Assembly (NCBI RefSeq): GCF_030269125.1
Contig: NZ_BSSM01000028.1
Location: forward strand, 28,577-92,576
Length of the DNA: 64,000 bases
Direction of reading: 5' to 3'
DNA from: Streptomyces hygroscopicus subsp. hygroscopicus
GTDB lineage: Bacteria; Actinomycetota; Actinomycetes; Streptomycetales; Streptomycetaceae
In this document: positions 1 to 8,511 of the stretch, piece after piece
Numbering within the stretch: position 1 is the stretch's first letter
Layout: each line of letters starts with the position of its first letter
Notes under the pieces: model-generated
Told to the model about the DNA's origin: nothing
Database searches by the model: none
The model's input: only the letters and a program-made list of their open reading frames with translations
Program-made: the position numbers and the translations under genes

Positions 1-226
1 TGCGGCGGTAGCGGTCGGCCAGGGCTCCCCCGAGCAGCAGCGTCACCACCCCTCCGAGGGCGGTCGCGCCGAGAGTCAGACCGATCGCATGAGGGGCGTC
101 CCGGCGCGGCAGCAGGTACAGGGACAATGCCACCGCGTAGGCCGCGTCGCCCGAGTAGTTCACGGTCTGCCCGAGCCAGAGGCGCCGGAACAACGGAGCG
201 GCCAGGGGCCTGGCGATGTCTCTCAC
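1..226 (-). CDS. MFS transporter, N-terminal part only
   Basis: The first 75 codons of an integral membrane protein that runs off the left edge, transcribed leftwards. The opening RRLWLGQTVNYSGDAAY, a first hydrophobic span, and the cytoplasmic loop GGALADRYRR (MFS motif A, GGxLADRxGRR) after the second span identify a drug/metabolite exporter-like major facilitator. The GTG start follows GGGAG by 7 nt. It lies 48 bp upstream of the cobalamin adenosyltransferase gene on the other side of its start, so the two are separated by a short gap and read the same way. Substrate cannot be told from this fragment. Confidence 0.75.
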   Translation of the reverse strand, partial: MRDIARPLAAPLFRRLWLGQTVNYSGDAAYAVALSLYLLPRRDAPHAIGLTLGATALGGVVTLLLGGALADRYRR

Positions 227-274
227 GGTCGTTCTCCCGGCGGGCGCCGCGGGAGGCACCGGGGGGCGTGCGTG

Positions 275-847
275 CTAACGCTCGCCGCCCGGCACCCACA
301 GCACGTCGCCGGTGGCCTTGTTGGCGATGCGGGCCAGGATGAAGAGGAGGTCGGAGAGGCGGTTGAGGTAGGTGGCGGTGAGGGGGTTCATGAGATCGCC
401 GTGGACCTCCAGCGCCGCCCAGGTGGAGCGCTCGGCGCGGCGGACGACCGTGCAGGCCTGGTGGAGCAGCGCCGCGCCCGGGGTGCCGCCCGGGAGGATG
501 AAGGAGCGCAGCTTCTCCAACCGGTCGTTGAAGCGGTCGCAGTCCGCCTCCAGGCGGTCGATGTAGAACTGCTCGACCCGCAGCGGGGGGTACTCGGGGT
601 TCTCCGCCACCGGGGTCGACAGGTCCGCGCCCACGTCGAACAGGTCGTTCTGGACGCGGGTGAGGACCTGGACGACCTCCTCGTCCAGGCCGCCCAGGGC
701 GATCGCGGTGCCGATCACCGCGTTGGCCTCGTTGGAGTCCGCGTAGGCGGAGATCCGGAGGTCCGTCTTGGGCACCCGGCTCATGTCGCCGAGGCTGGTG
801 GTGCCCTTGTCGCCGGTCCGGGTGTAGATGCGCGTCAGATTGACCAT
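275..847 (-). CDS. ATP:cob(I)alamin adenosyltransferase (PduO type)
   Basis: Transfers the adenosyl group of ATP to cob(I)alamin, making coenzyme B12 (adenosylcobalamin). At 190 residues it has the full length of the PduO-type family. Visible signatures are the N-terminal ATP-binding TRIYTRTGDKGTTSL, the SAYADSNEANAVIG stretch (normally D-x-x-N/E-x-LN), FILPGGTPGAALLH, and the C-terminal RLSDLLFILARIAN. It stands between an MFS gene and an ABC exporter pair that are not obviously related. It supplies the cofactor for the mutase system further along the window (meaB, icmA, epimerase). Start is ATG; no overlap with neighbours. Confidence 0.95.
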   Translation of the reverse strand: MVNLTRIYTRTGDKGTTSLGDMSRVPKTDLRISAYADSNEANAVIGTAIALGGLDEEVVQVLTRVQNDLFDVGADLSTPVAENPEYPPLRVEQFYIDRLEADCDRFNDRLEKLRSFILPGGTPGAALLHQACTVVRRAERSTWAALEVHGDLMNPLTATYLNRLSDLLFILARIANKATGDVLWVPGGER

Positions 848-860
848 GCGCCCAGCGTAG

Positions 861-1610
861 TTACGCTCCGGCGGTCCGGAACACCCGTGTGCCCGTCGTC
901 ACGGCCAGCGCGGCGAAGCCGACGGCGACGAGGACGCCGTAGAGCATGTGCGCCGTGGCGTAGTGGCCCACGTAGGCGTCGCGCATCGCGTCCACCAGAT
1001 AGCGGAACGGGACGAAGTGCGACAGCACGTCGAGCCACCCGGGCGCGAGGCTCATCGGGAGCATCAGGCCGGACAGCAGCATGGAGGGCATCGACACCGC
1101 GTTGATCAGCGGGCCGAACTCCTGCGGGGTGCGGACCTTCATCGCCGTCGCGTACGACAGCGAGGCCAGGGAGAGGGTGAGCAGCGCGACGAACCCGAAG
1201 CCGATGAGGATGCCCGGCAGGGGTGCGCGCAGGCCCATCGCCAGCGCGGCCAGGACCAGCAGGACGGCCTGGAACACGAACACCGTGGCGTCGCGCAGCA
1301 CGCGGCCGAGCAGCAGGGCGAGCCGGCTGACCGGGGTGACCCGCATCCGCTCCAGCACCCCCTGGGTGTTCTCCATGATGATCGTGAATCCTGCGAACAG
1401 GGCGCCGAACAGGCCGAGTTGGAGCAGCAGGCCCGGCACCAGGACCTGCCAAGAGCTGCCCGCCGCGCCCAGCGGGAGGCCGGTGAGCAGTGGCCCGAAG
1501 AAGAGCAGATAGAGCAGGGGGGTGAGGACGCCGAAGAGGAGGGCGAAGCGGGAGCGGAGGGACTGGCGGAGGTAGCGGCCGTAGACGAGGGCCGTGTCGT
1601 GCAGCAGCAT
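861..1610 (-). CDS. ABC-2 type transporter permease
   Basis: A 249-residue membrane protein of the ABC-2 exporter family with about six hydrophobic segments and the family's ENTQGVLERMRVTPVSR loop after the second span. The end segment VFRTAGA is short and cytoplasmic. It follows the ATPase gene by 18 bp on the same strand, so the two form one exporter of drug-resistance (DrrAB-like) type; substrate unknown. The divergently transcribed TetR regulator most likely controls it. The 3' end is 13 bp from the adenosyltransferase start. Confidence 0.9.
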   Translation of the reverse strand: MLLHDTALVYGRYLRQSLRSRFALLFGVLTPLLYLLFFGPLLTGLPLGAAGSSWQVLVPGLLLQLGLFGALFAGFTIIMENTQGVLERMRVTPVSRLALLLGRVLRDATVFVFQAVLLVLAALAMGLRAPLPGILIGFGFVALLTLSLASLSYATAMKVRTPQEFGPLINAVSMPSMLLSGLMLPMSLAPGWLDVLSHFVPFRYLVDAMRDAYVGHYATAHMLYGVLVAVGFAALAVTTGTRVFRTAGA

Positions 1611-1628
1611 GCGCGAAGGCTCCTGGGG

Positions 1629-2414
1629 CTATACGGCGACGGGGGCGTCGTCGGTCGGGACGGGGGCACGGCCGGTGACGGCCAGGAAGGTGCCCTGGAG
1701 CGTGGCGTCCAGGGAGCCCCCGTACCGCAGCTTGAGCGCGCCGGTCGTGCCCTCGGCCGCGACCACGCCGCCGTCGACGATCACCAGCCGGTCGGCGAGG
1801 GCGTCGGCCTCGTCCAGATAGTGGGTGGTCAGGAAGACGGTCGTGCCGTGCTCGTCGCGCAGCCGGCGGACGAGGTCCCACAGGCCGGCGCGGCTGCCGG
1901 GATCGAGTCCGGTGGTCGGCTCGTCCAGGAACAGCACCCGGGGGCGGTGGGTCAGTGCCATGGCGATGTCGAGGCGGCGTCGCTGACCGCCGGAGAGGGC
2001 GGCCGTCCTGCGGTCGAGGAGTCCCGTGAGGTCGAGGTCGCGGGCGAGTTCGGCCGCGCGGGCGACGGCGTCGGCCTTGGACAGCCGGTAGAACCGCGCC
2101 TGCGTGACCAGTTCCTCCCGCACCGTGATCTGCGGGTCGACGCCGCCGGACTGGGCGACGTAGCCGGAGACCCGGCGCACTCCGGCCGGGTCGGTCGCCA
2201 GGTCGTGCCCGGCGACGGTGGCCGCGCCGCCGGTCGGCTTCAGGAGGGTGGCGAGCATGCGCAGGGTGGTGGTCTTGCCGGCCCCGTTCGGGCCCAGGAA
2301 GCCGAGGATCTCGCCCTCGTGGACGGTCAGATCGATGCCGCGCACGGCTTCGACGGGGCCGGTTTTCGTGGGGAAGGTGCGGGCGAGGCGCGCCGCGCTG
2401 ATGACTGCTGCCAT
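1629..2414 (-). CDS. ABC transporter ATP-binding protein (DrrA-like)
   Basis: Nucleotide-binding subunit of the exporter whose permease follows 18 bp downstream. Walker A is GPNGAGKTT, the signature is LSGGQRRRLDIAMAL, Walker B is VLFLDEPTTGLDP, and the H-loop is TTHYLDEAD. The 261-residue form beginning MAAVISAARLARTF is chosen. A longer reading frame extends upstream to 2636, but that part overlaps the divergent TetR gene and lacks family similarity. The last 40 residues after the H-loop carry the short C-terminal extension usual in drug exporters. Expected to be repressed by the neighbouring TetR protein. Confidence 0.93.
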   Translation of the reverse strand: MAAVISAARLARTFPTKTGPVEAVRGIDLTVHEGEILGFLGPNGAGKTTTLRMLATLLKPTGGAATVAGHDLATDPAGVRRVSGYVAQSGGVDPQITVREELVTQARFYRLSKADAVARAAELARDLDLTGLLDRRTAALSGGQRRRLDIAMALTHRPRVLFLDEPTTGLDPGSRAGLWDLVRRLRDEHGTTVFLTTHYLDEADALADRLVIVDGGVVAAEGTTGALKLRYGGSLDATLQGTFLAVTGRAPVPTDDAPVAV

Positions 2415-2428
2415 GCCGCCCAGAAAAA

Positions 2429-2439
2429 CAGAGTCTCTG
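2429..2439. promoter_or_regulatory. Palindrome in the TetR/ABC divergent promoter region
   Basis: CAGAG-T-CTCTG is a perfect dyad inside the 79-bp gap between the divergent ABC ATPase and TetR genes, set in unusually A/T-rich sequence (AAAA and TTTT on either side). By analogy with other divergent TetR/exporter pairs it is a candidate operator. Being short, it could be part of a longer imperfect site. Confidence 0.4.
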
Positions 2440-2493
2440 AAAATTTGCAATGACACCAAGTTTTTAGGAGGTGCAGCGAAGTTAGGATGTGGC

Positions 2494-3135
2494 ATGGCTG
2501 AGGGGCTCAGGGAACGGAAGAAGCGGCAGACCCGGCAGTACATCTCGGATGTCGCCACGGGGCTGTTCGTCGAGCGCGGCTTCGACGCGGTGACGGTCGC
2601 GGAGATCGCCGACGCGGCGAACGTCTCCGTCAACACCGTCTACAACTACTTTCCGGCCAAGGAGGATCTCTTCCTCGACCGTTCCTCGGGTGTGGTCGAC
2701 CGGATGGCGCGCTGGGTCCGGGGCCGTCGCGAAGGCGAGTCGGCCGCGGCGGCGGTGCTGCGCGAGCTGCGTGAGGAGATCGAGGCGGTGTCCCCGCGCG
2801 TCGGCCTGTTCCCGGGCTACGCGGATTTCATGCGGGTCATCGAGGACGCCCCGGCCCTGCGCTCACGCCTGTGGGCCCTCGCCCAGGAGGTGCAGGCCAA
2901 CCTGGAACAGGTCCTGCGCGAGGAGACCGGCGCGGCCGACGACGACGAGCTGCCCCATCTGATGGCCGGTCAGATCGGCTGGCTCCACGGCACGGTCATC
3001 GGTGTCATCGGCCGGGAGATGCTCAAGCGCCGGGAGCCGGCGGAGGTCTCGCGGGAGGCACTGGCGCTGCTGGACGAGATGGAGGGGCTGCTCGGCGAGC
3101 GGGTGCTCGGGTACGCGGTGAGCGGGCAAGATTAG
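2494..3135 (+). CDS. TetR family transcriptional regulator
   Basis: A 213-residue repressor. The N-terminal helix-turn-helix runs through TVAEIADAANVSVNTVYNYF at about residues 31-50, followed by KEDLFLDR. The C-terminal ligand domain is variable and gives no hint of the inducer. It is divergent from the ABC exporter genes and is probably their repressor and its own. No SD precedes the ATG. TAGGAT, a good actinobacterial -10, ends 5 nt upstream of the start, so the message may be leaderless. The longer frame starting at 2218 runs through the exporter gene and is rejected. Confidence 0.9.
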   Translation: MAEGLRERKKRQTRQYISDVATGLFVERGFDAVTVAEIADAANVSVNTVYNYFPAKEDLFLDRSSGVVDRMARWVRGRREGESAAAAVLRELREEIEAVSPRVGLFPGYADFMRVIEDAPALRSRLWALAQEVQANLEQVLREETGAADDDELPHLMAGQIGWLHGTVIGVIGREMLKRREPAEVSREALALLDEMEGLLGERVLGYAVSGQD

Positions 3136-3173
3136 GCGGCACGCCGGTCGCTGACATCCGGTGGCCAGGCCGA

Positions 3174-3206
3174 CCCCGGCGCCGTCCGAACAGGGCGGCG
3201 CCGGGG
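3174..3206. terminator. Hairpin between convergent genes
   Basis: Arms CCCCGGCGCCG and CGGCGCCGGGG (11 bp, perfect) around an 11-nt loop, between the convergent TetR gene and the DUF397 gene. Likely a bidirectional terminator, without a U-run, as is usual in Streptomyces. Confidence 0.65.
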
Positions 3207-3215
3207 ATTCTCTCG

Positions 3216-3428
3216 TCAGTCGAGCACCCCGTTGCCGACAGCCCCGACGAACGCCGCCCACGCGCCGTCCGCGAAGAGGAGGGCGGGGCCGTGGGGGGTC
3301 TTGCTGTCACGGACGGGGACGGAAGCGGGGATGTCGTCGGAGACTTCGAGGCAGGCGCCGCCGTCGGGGTTGCTGTAGCTGCTCTTGCGCCACGTCACGC
3401 TGCTCAGGTCGATGACTCGGGGTCGCAT
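3216..3428 (-). CDS. DUF397 domain protein
   Basis: A 70-residue protein of the Streptomyces DUF397 family, recognised by WRKSSYSNPDGGACLEV near the N-terminus and the DSKTPHGPALLFADGAWAAF core. Such genes nearly always sit directly after an Scr1-type HTH gene, as here. The start overlaps the last 25 bp of the HTH gene and has its own SD (GGAGGAAG) inside it, so translation is coupled. Family members act as small partners (often antagonists) of the HTH protein in development or secondary metabolism; the exact role of this pair is unknown. Confidence 0.93.
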   Translation of the reverse strand: MRPRVIDLSSVTWRKSSYSNPDGGACLEVSDDIPASVPVRDSKTPHGPALLFADGAWAAFVGAVGNGVLD

Positions 3429-4252
3429 GGCACTTCCTCCAACATCCGCAGGATGGACTTCCGCGACTCGGCAGGGGACAGTGCCTGGTCGCGCATGGCA
3501 TCGTACGCACGTTGCAACTGCTCAACTGCTGCGCTTCCTTCCACCAGTTCACCGCGATGGGCATTCTCGGTGTACGCCACCGTGCTGCCGTCCAGCAGGC
3601 GCAGGAACATCACGTCCGTACTCACGAGGCCGTGGAGGCGGGCGGTCTGCGGGAGTACCTGAAGTGTGATGTTGGGGCGCTCGGAGACCTCCAGCAGGTA
3701 CTCCAACTGTTCGCGCCATGCGTTCATGTCAGGCAGCCGTGCGCACAGTGCCGCCTCGGCGATAATGCTGCGGAACGGGGGTGCCCCCTCTCCCTCCAGC
3801 AACTTTCGCCGACTCGTGCGCGCCTCGACCTGCTGCTCCAGCTTCTCGCGCTCGACGCCGCCGAGCTTGAGCAGCTCACGGGCGTACCTTTCGGTCTGAA
3901 GCAGTCCATGCACCGTGCTCACGCCGAAGTGCCAGAAGTTGACCGCCTCCGCCTCCAGCGCGATGTACCGGCGGTACTTCTCTTTGAACGCGGTCGGATC
4001 CCCTATGGCCATCTCCCACATCGCCAGCAGCAACCCCGGCGTCCCGTAGAACTGGTCCAGCGCCTCCGCCACGTCCGGGCTCCCCAGCGTGCTCCCCGTC
4101 TCCAGCTTGCCGAAGAGGGACGCGTCCCAGCCGATCGCGTCGGCCAGTTGGCGAAGGCTCAGCCCTCTCGCGTGGCGCAGGCGGCGGAGTTCCTCCGCGT
4201 AGCGGCGTCTGGGCTCCTGGCTGCGTCCGGTGATCACCCCGCGCGGCGGCAT
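3404..4252 (-). CDS. XRE-family HTH regulator with DUF5753 (Scr1-like)
   Basis: A 282-residue regulator. An N-terminal XRE helix-turn-helix (LRRLRHARGLSLRQLADAIG, about residues 23-42) is followed by the DUF5753 domain typical of the Scr1/WhiJ-like family (NFWHFGVSTVHGLLQTERYA and ERPNITLQVLPQTARLH). Start is set at the ATG at 4252 because GGGGG lies just upstream; a frame reaching 4315 adds 21 residues without an SD. The DUF397 gene at its 3' end is the standard partner. WhiJ-type pairs in Streptomyces repress development; the targets here are unknown. Confidence 0.92.
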   Translation of the reverse strand: MPPRGVITGRSQEPRRRYAEELRRLRHARGLSLRQLADAIGWDASLFGKLETGSTLGSPDVAEALDQFYGTPGLLLAMWEMAIGDPTAFKEKYRRYIALEAEAVNFWHFGVSTVHGLLQTERYARELLKLGGVEREKLEQQVEARTSRRKLLEGEGAPPFRSIIAEAALCARLPDMNAWREQLEYLLEVSERPNITLQVLPQTARLHGLVSTDVMFLRLLDGSTVAYTENAHRGELVEGSAAVEQLQRAYDAMRDQALSPAESRKSILRMLEEVPCDPESST

Positions 4253-4471
4253 GGCACACCCCCTCGGCTGATATGTAGCGCTGTGAACACGCAGCGTATC
4301 GGCCGGGGTTCGCACGCCGCTCGGTTTCCTTCGGAACTCGCCCCGATGTGACGTCCGTCAAATGAGACGTGACGCGCGTTACTTCATGGTCACACGGCCG
4401 CTTCGGAGCGCTATCGTCCGCCGAAGACACACATGTCTATAGCGGGTAACAGCGGGAAGAGGGAGTCGGAC

Positions 4472-5320
4472 GTGGCAGGGAAGCTCGCCGTCATCGGGGC
4501 CGGTCTCATGGGGTCCGGTATCGCTCAGGTCGCCGCACAGGCGGGCTGGGAGGTCGTCCTTCGCGATGTCACCGACGAGGCGCTCAGGCGCGGTACCGAC
4601 GGAATCAAGGCGTCGTACGACAAGTTCGTGAGCAAGGGCAAACTGGACGCGGCCGACGCCGAGGCCGCGCTGGGCCGTATCGCCGCGACCACCGACCTCG
4701 ACGCCGCCGCCGACGCGGACATCGTCGTGGAGGCCGTGTTCGAGAAGCTGGAGGTCAAGCACGAGATCTTCCGCGCGCTCGACAAGATCGTGCGCCCCGA
4801 GACCGTGCTCGCCTCCAACACCTCCGCCATCCCGATCACCAAGATCGCGGCGGCCACCGAGCACCCCGAGCGGGTCGTCGGCGTCCACTTCTTCTCGCCG
4901 GTGCCGATGATGAAGCTGGTCGAGCTGGTCCGCGGTTACAAGACGAGCGACGAAGCCCTCGCCACCGCCCGGGAGTTCGCCGAGTCCGTCGGCAAGACCT
5001 GCATCGTCGTCAACCGCGACGTCGCCGGGTTCGTCACCACCCGCCTCATCTCCGCGCTCGTCGTGGAGGCCGTCAAGCTCTACGAGTCGGGCGTGGCGAC
5101 CGCCGAGGACATCGACCTCGCCTGCAAGCTGGGCTTCGGGCACGCCATGGGCCCGCTCGCCACCACCGACCTGACCGGCGTGGACATCCTGCTGCACGCC
5201 ACCGGGAACATCTACACCGAGTCCCAGGACGAGAAGTTCGCCCCGCCGGAGCTGATGCGCCGGATGGTGGATGCCGGTGACATCGGCCGCAAGAGCGGGC
5301 AGGGCTTCTACACGTACTGA
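4472..5320 (+). CDS. 3-hydroxybutyryl-CoA dehydrogenase
   Basis: NAD(P)-dependent oxidoreductase interconverting acetoacetyl-CoA and 3-hydroxybutyryl-CoA. The N-terminal Rossmann motif is LAVIGAGLMGSGIAQVAA. ASNTSAIPITKIA and VVGVHFFSPVPMMKLVELV carry the catalytic Ser, His and Asn/Glu network, and NRDVAGFVTTRLI opens the C-terminal domain. At 282 residues it is standard length. The GTG start at 4472 has GAGGGA 7 nt upstream; an upstream in-frame ATG at 4433 has no SD. It stands alone but fits C4-CoA metabolism with the thiolase at 21.6 kb and icmA at 34.8 kb. Confidence 0.95.
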   Translation: MAGKLAVIGAGLMGSGIAQVAAQAGWEVVLRDVTDEALRRGTDGIKASYDKFVSKGKLDAADAEAALGRIAATTDLDAAADADIVVEAVFEKLEVKHEIFRALDKIVRPETVLASNTSAIPITKIAAATEHPERVVGVHFFSPVPMMKLVELVRGYKTSDEALATAREFAESVGKTCIVVNRDVAGFVTTRLISALVVEAVKLYESGVATAEDIDLACKLGFGHAMGPLATTDLTGVDILLHATGNIYTESQDEKFAPPELMRRMVDAGDIGRKSGQGFYTY

Positions 5321-5491
5321 TCCGCTGTACGGACGCGTCCCGTCACCGAATTCATCCCGAAAGCATCACTCGCAGGGGTGAATTCGGTCTCGGTTCGCTT
5401 ACAAGCAGCAACCGCACCGCCACGCATTCAGTCAGATGGTGCACAGCATCGACACGGAGAACGCCACAACCGCACTCAACGGGGAGCGTAT

Positions 5492-5815
5492 ATGCACATC
5501 AGGGGCGACCACGCCGAGCTGGTCGTCGGGGGGCGCCTCGACGTCCGCAGCGCGGCGGACGCCCGTACGGCCCTGCACTCGGCCGTCGACCGCGGCGCCG
5601 GCGACCTGGTGCTCGACCTGTCCGAACTGGACTCCTGGGACGCCACCGGGCTCGGGGTGATCATGGGTGCCCACCGGCGGGCCGGCCGCTGCGGTCGCCG
5701 TCTGGTGCTGCGCGGTGTGCCGCCGCAGATGCAGCGCCTGTTGGTGGCCACCCGGCTGCACCGCATCCTCGCCATCGAGGGCGGCATCGGGGTGGAGTCG
5801 CTGCCCCGGGTGTGA
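5492..5815 (+). CDS. STAS-domain anti-sigma factor antagonist
   Basis: A 107-residue single STAS domain. It contains a beta strand then LVLDLSELDSWDATGLGVIM, the loop that carries the phosphorylatable residue in SpoIIAA/BldG-like proteins; here it reads W-D-A-T-G-L, so the Thr is the likely phosphosite in place of the common Ser. The ATG has GGGGAG 5 nt upstream; a longer frame from 5378 has poor third-position GC before this point. The cognate anti-sigma kinase is not next to it, so the partner must be elsewhere in the genome. Confidence 0.9.
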   Translation: MHIRGDHAELVVGGRLDVRSAADARTALHSAVDRGAGDLVLDLSELDSWDATGLGVIMGAHRRAGRCGRRLVLRGVPPQMQRLLVATRLHRILAIEGGIGVESLPRV

Positions 5816-6059
5816 ACACCCGCGGGAGGACCCGAAGGACGATCCGCGGGGCCCGCGGGCAATCCGCGCCGGACCGTGACGTCTCGGACCACGGGGTACC
5901 CCGCCCTGTCGTGGATACTGGGCGAAGGTTTAGGGTTCGGTCGCCCGCCGACTCGTATCCCTCGACCGAGCGGGTCCGGACCGGAGCGACAGTGCGGTGT
6001 GCGGCAGGCCGGGAGGGGCCGGAATGCGAGCACACGACGCTTATGGGGGGCTTGAACCC

Positions 6060-8450
6060 ATGGACCCGATCAGCCCGGGACCCGAGGAGTACGGACACGC
6101 GGGCGGCCGACGCCCGCACCGGGACCCCCTCGCCGCCGACTTCGGCCCGAGCACGCCGGCGCCCGCGCGCACGGCGCACCTCGTCTCCGGCGATCTGCTG
6201 CTGACCGTCAACCCCGTGGACGGCAGCGAGATCGAGCCCTGCCCGCCGGCCGAGCGCCCGGGTCGCCCCCGCAAGCGCGACGAGGCCGAGCGGGCCGAGG
6301 TCGAACACCTCTCCCGCCCCCCGGTGCCGCCGGGCCCCGCCCAGCACCCGCTGCCGCTGCTGGAGCGCCAGGAGGTACGGGAGCAGCTGGTACGGCTGCT
6401 CGCGCGCGGCCGCACCGTGCGGCTCACCGGGCCCGGCGGGTCCGGTCGTACCGCCCTGCTCGACCTGGTCGCCGACGACTGCGACGACCTCGCGCCCGAC
6501 GGCGTGGTGCGCCTCAGCGGCGTCCACCGCACCGCCGAGGACCTCCTCCACGAGCTCTTCCACACCGTCTACGACGCCCCCGGCCACCGCCCCGAGCGCC
6601 TCGAACTGCGGGCGCCGCTCGCGGAGATCGGCGCGGTCGTCGTCCTCGACGACCTCGAGTTCGGCGGCGCCGAGCTGGACGAGCTGCTCGACGCGACGCC
6701 CGAGTGCGCCTTCCTGGTCGCCGCCACCCCGGACGTGCCCGCGCCCTCCGCCGACGCCGACGTCGAGGAGGTCCTCCTCGGCGGGCTCGACCGGGCCGGC
6801 GGGGTGGAGATCCTGGAGCGCACGGCCGGGCGCGTGCTCACCGAGGAGGAGGCCAACTGGGCCGGCGACCTGTGGTTCGAGTCCGAGGGGCTGCCCCTGC
6901 GGTTCGTCCAGGCGGGCGCGTTGCTGCGGCAGCGGGACCAACTGCGGGCCGAGACCGGGGCGGTGGACGAGTTCGGCGTCTTCGAGGACGTACGGCCCGT
7001 CGTGAACGCGGTGGCGGAGTTCGCGGACGAGAGCGGTCCGCTGCCCTCGCTCGGCGAGGCCGCCGCGCCCGCGCCGCTGCTCGCCTCCCGGCTCAGCGCC
7101 TCCGCCCGCGCCACGCTGCGGTTCGCGGTCGCCCTCGGCGGCGAGGTACCGCACCAGGCGCATCTGCCCGCGCTGGTCGGCGACACCCATGCCGACGCGG
7201 CGCTCGGCGAGCTGGCGAGCTGCGGCCTGGTCTCCCCGGCGGGCCCGCGCTACCGGCTCGCGGCCGGGGTGCAGGCGCAGCTGGAGGCGGCGGGGTACGG
7301 CGACGATGCCGCCGAGCGGGCCCGCACGGCGGCCCGGCACTACGCCTGGTGGGCGGGGCATCCCTCCGTCACGCCGGAGCGGGTGAGCGCGGAGGCCGAC
7401 GCGGTGCTCGCGGCGCTGACGGCCGTGGTGCCGCCGGTCGAGGGCGATGACGGCGAGGCGGTGCGGCTCGCGCGGACGGCCGCGCCCGCGTTCGCCGCCG
7501 CGCTGCGGTGGAGCGCCTGGGAGCGGGCCCTGCGATGCGGTGCCGAGGCATCTTTGCAGTCCGGTGACGTGCCCGAACAAGCCTATTTCCACCACGAGTT
7601 GGGGATTCTCGCGCTGTGCGGTGGGCGGCTGGACCGGGCCCGTGCGGAGCTGGAGGCGTCGATCGGGCTGCGCGGCGCGCTCGCCGACAAGCGGGGCACC
7701 GTCGCCGGACGCCGGGCGCTGGCGCTCGTCGCGGACCGGGCGGGGGAGCTGCCGGGGATTCCGGTGGTCCCGGGGGAGCCCGAGGGAGCGCCGGCGCCGC
7801 CGGTGCCGGACACCCTGGTCACGCCCCGGATCGTGCCCGCGCCCGCGAAGGGGCTGGGGATACGGCGTCTCGCGCGCCGCAATCTGGTGGCGGCGGGCTC
7901 CGGCGCGCTGCTCGCGGCGGTGCTGGGCACGGTGGTGACGCTCGGCATGACGTCCCACGACGGCGACGACAAGAACCCCGCGGGGCGGGCCGACGTGAAC
8001 CCCTCCACGAGCCAGGACGCGGGCGACCCGGCCGCCGACCCGGGCCCGGCCCAGGACCCGGGCACCACCTCCCAGGTGCCGGCGGCCCACTCCGCGACCC
8101 CGGCCCCGGCGGGCACGTACGCGGGGACGGCCGAGCCGATGCCGTCGGCGAGCCCGTCGGCCGGTGCGAGCGGCACCGCGGGCACGGGCACGGGCACCGG
8201 GGGCACGTCCCCGGCGCCGACCTCGCCCAAGCCGACCTCCCCGAAGCCGACCAAGCCGACCTTCCCGACCCCTTCCTCGTCCTCCCCCTCCCCGACGGGG
8301 CCGGGCTCCGGCTCGCCGAGCCCCACGGGGTCGGACACCCCGACCGGCTCGCCCCAGTCCTCTTCCCTGGCGGTGACCCCGCAGAACAGGGAGACGACGC
8401 AGACGGCGACCGCGATCGACCCGGGCTGGGCGGTACCGAGCCCCATGTGA
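6060..8450 (+). CDS. Large P-loop-like, membrane-anchored protein of unknown function
   Basis: A 796-residue protein. After a disordered N-terminus, residues 100-450 resemble a STAND/AAA-type NTPase module. The Walker A position at about 124-131 reads GPGGSGRT, with Arg in place of the invariant Lys, and VVVLDDLEF resembles Walker B. A helical, TPR-like part follows. One transmembrane segment (LVAAGSGALLAAVLGTVVTL, about residues 607-626) precedes a long Pro/Ser/Thr-rich tail that should lie outside the cell. The start at 6060 is chosen because GC3 becomes coding-like there; ATG 6024 has a better SD (GGAGG) but a non-coding-looking first twelve codons. Function unknown. Confidence 0.75.
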   Translation: MDPISPGPEEYGHAGGRRPHRDPLAADFGPSTPAPARTAHLVSGDLLLTVNPVDGSEIEPCPPAERPGRPRKRDEAERAEVEHLSRPPVPPGPAQHPLPLLERQEVREQLVRLLARGRTVRLTGPGGSGRTALLDLVADDCDDLAPDGVVRLSGVHRTAEDLLHELFHTVYDAPGHRPERLELRAPLAEIGAVVVLDDLEFGGAELDELLDATPECAFLVAATPDVPAPSADADVEEVLLGGLDRAGGVEILERTAGRVLTEEEANWAGDLWFESEGLPLRFVQAGALLRQRDQLRAETGAVDEFGVFEDVRPVVNAVAEFADESGPLPSLGEAAAPAPLLASRLSASARATLRFAVALGGEVPHQAHLPALVGDTHADAALGELASCGLVSPAGPRYRLAAGVQAQLEAAGYGDDAAERARTAARHYAWWAGHPSVTPERVSAEADAVLAALTAVVPPVEGDDGEAVRLARTAAPAFAAALRWSAWERALRCGAEASLQSGDVPEQAYFHHELGILALCGGRLDRARAELEASIGLRGALADKRGTVAGRRALALVADRAGELPGIPVVPGEPEGAPAPPVPDTLVTPRIVPAPAKGLGIRRLARRNLVAAGSGALLAAVLGTVVTLGMTSHDGDDKNPAGRADVNPSTSQDAGDPAADPGPAQDPGTTSQVPAAHSATPAPAGTYAGTAEPMPSASPSAGASGTAGTGTGTGGTSPAPTSPKPTSPKPTKPTFPTPSSSSPSPTGPGSGSPSPTGSDTPTGSPQSSSLAVTPQNRETTQTATAIDPGWAVPSPM

Positions 8451-8453
8451 CGA

Positions 8454-8496
8454 ACGGCGGTGCGGGACCGGCCCCAGGCCGGTCCCGCACCGCCGT
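8454..8496. terminator. Strong bidirectional terminator
   Basis: Perfect 20-bp stem, beginning ACGGCGGTGCGGG on the left arm, around a 3-nt CCA loop. It sits immediately after the stop codon at 8450 and before the convergent nucS stop at 8512, so it probably ends transcription from both sides. Confidence 0.85.
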
Positions 8497-8511
8497 CGGT
8501 CGCCGCGTCCC

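Noticed and set aside
835..1881. Pro/Arg-rich 348-codon minus-strand frame over the ABC permease
   Set aside because: A frameshifted shadow of the permease and ATPase genes; the real frames contain all the family motifs.
4433..4471. ATG 4433 as start of 3-hydroxybutyryl-CoA dehydrogenase
   Set aside because: No SD before it, while GTG 4472 has GAGGGA at the right distance and matches the usual N-terminus.
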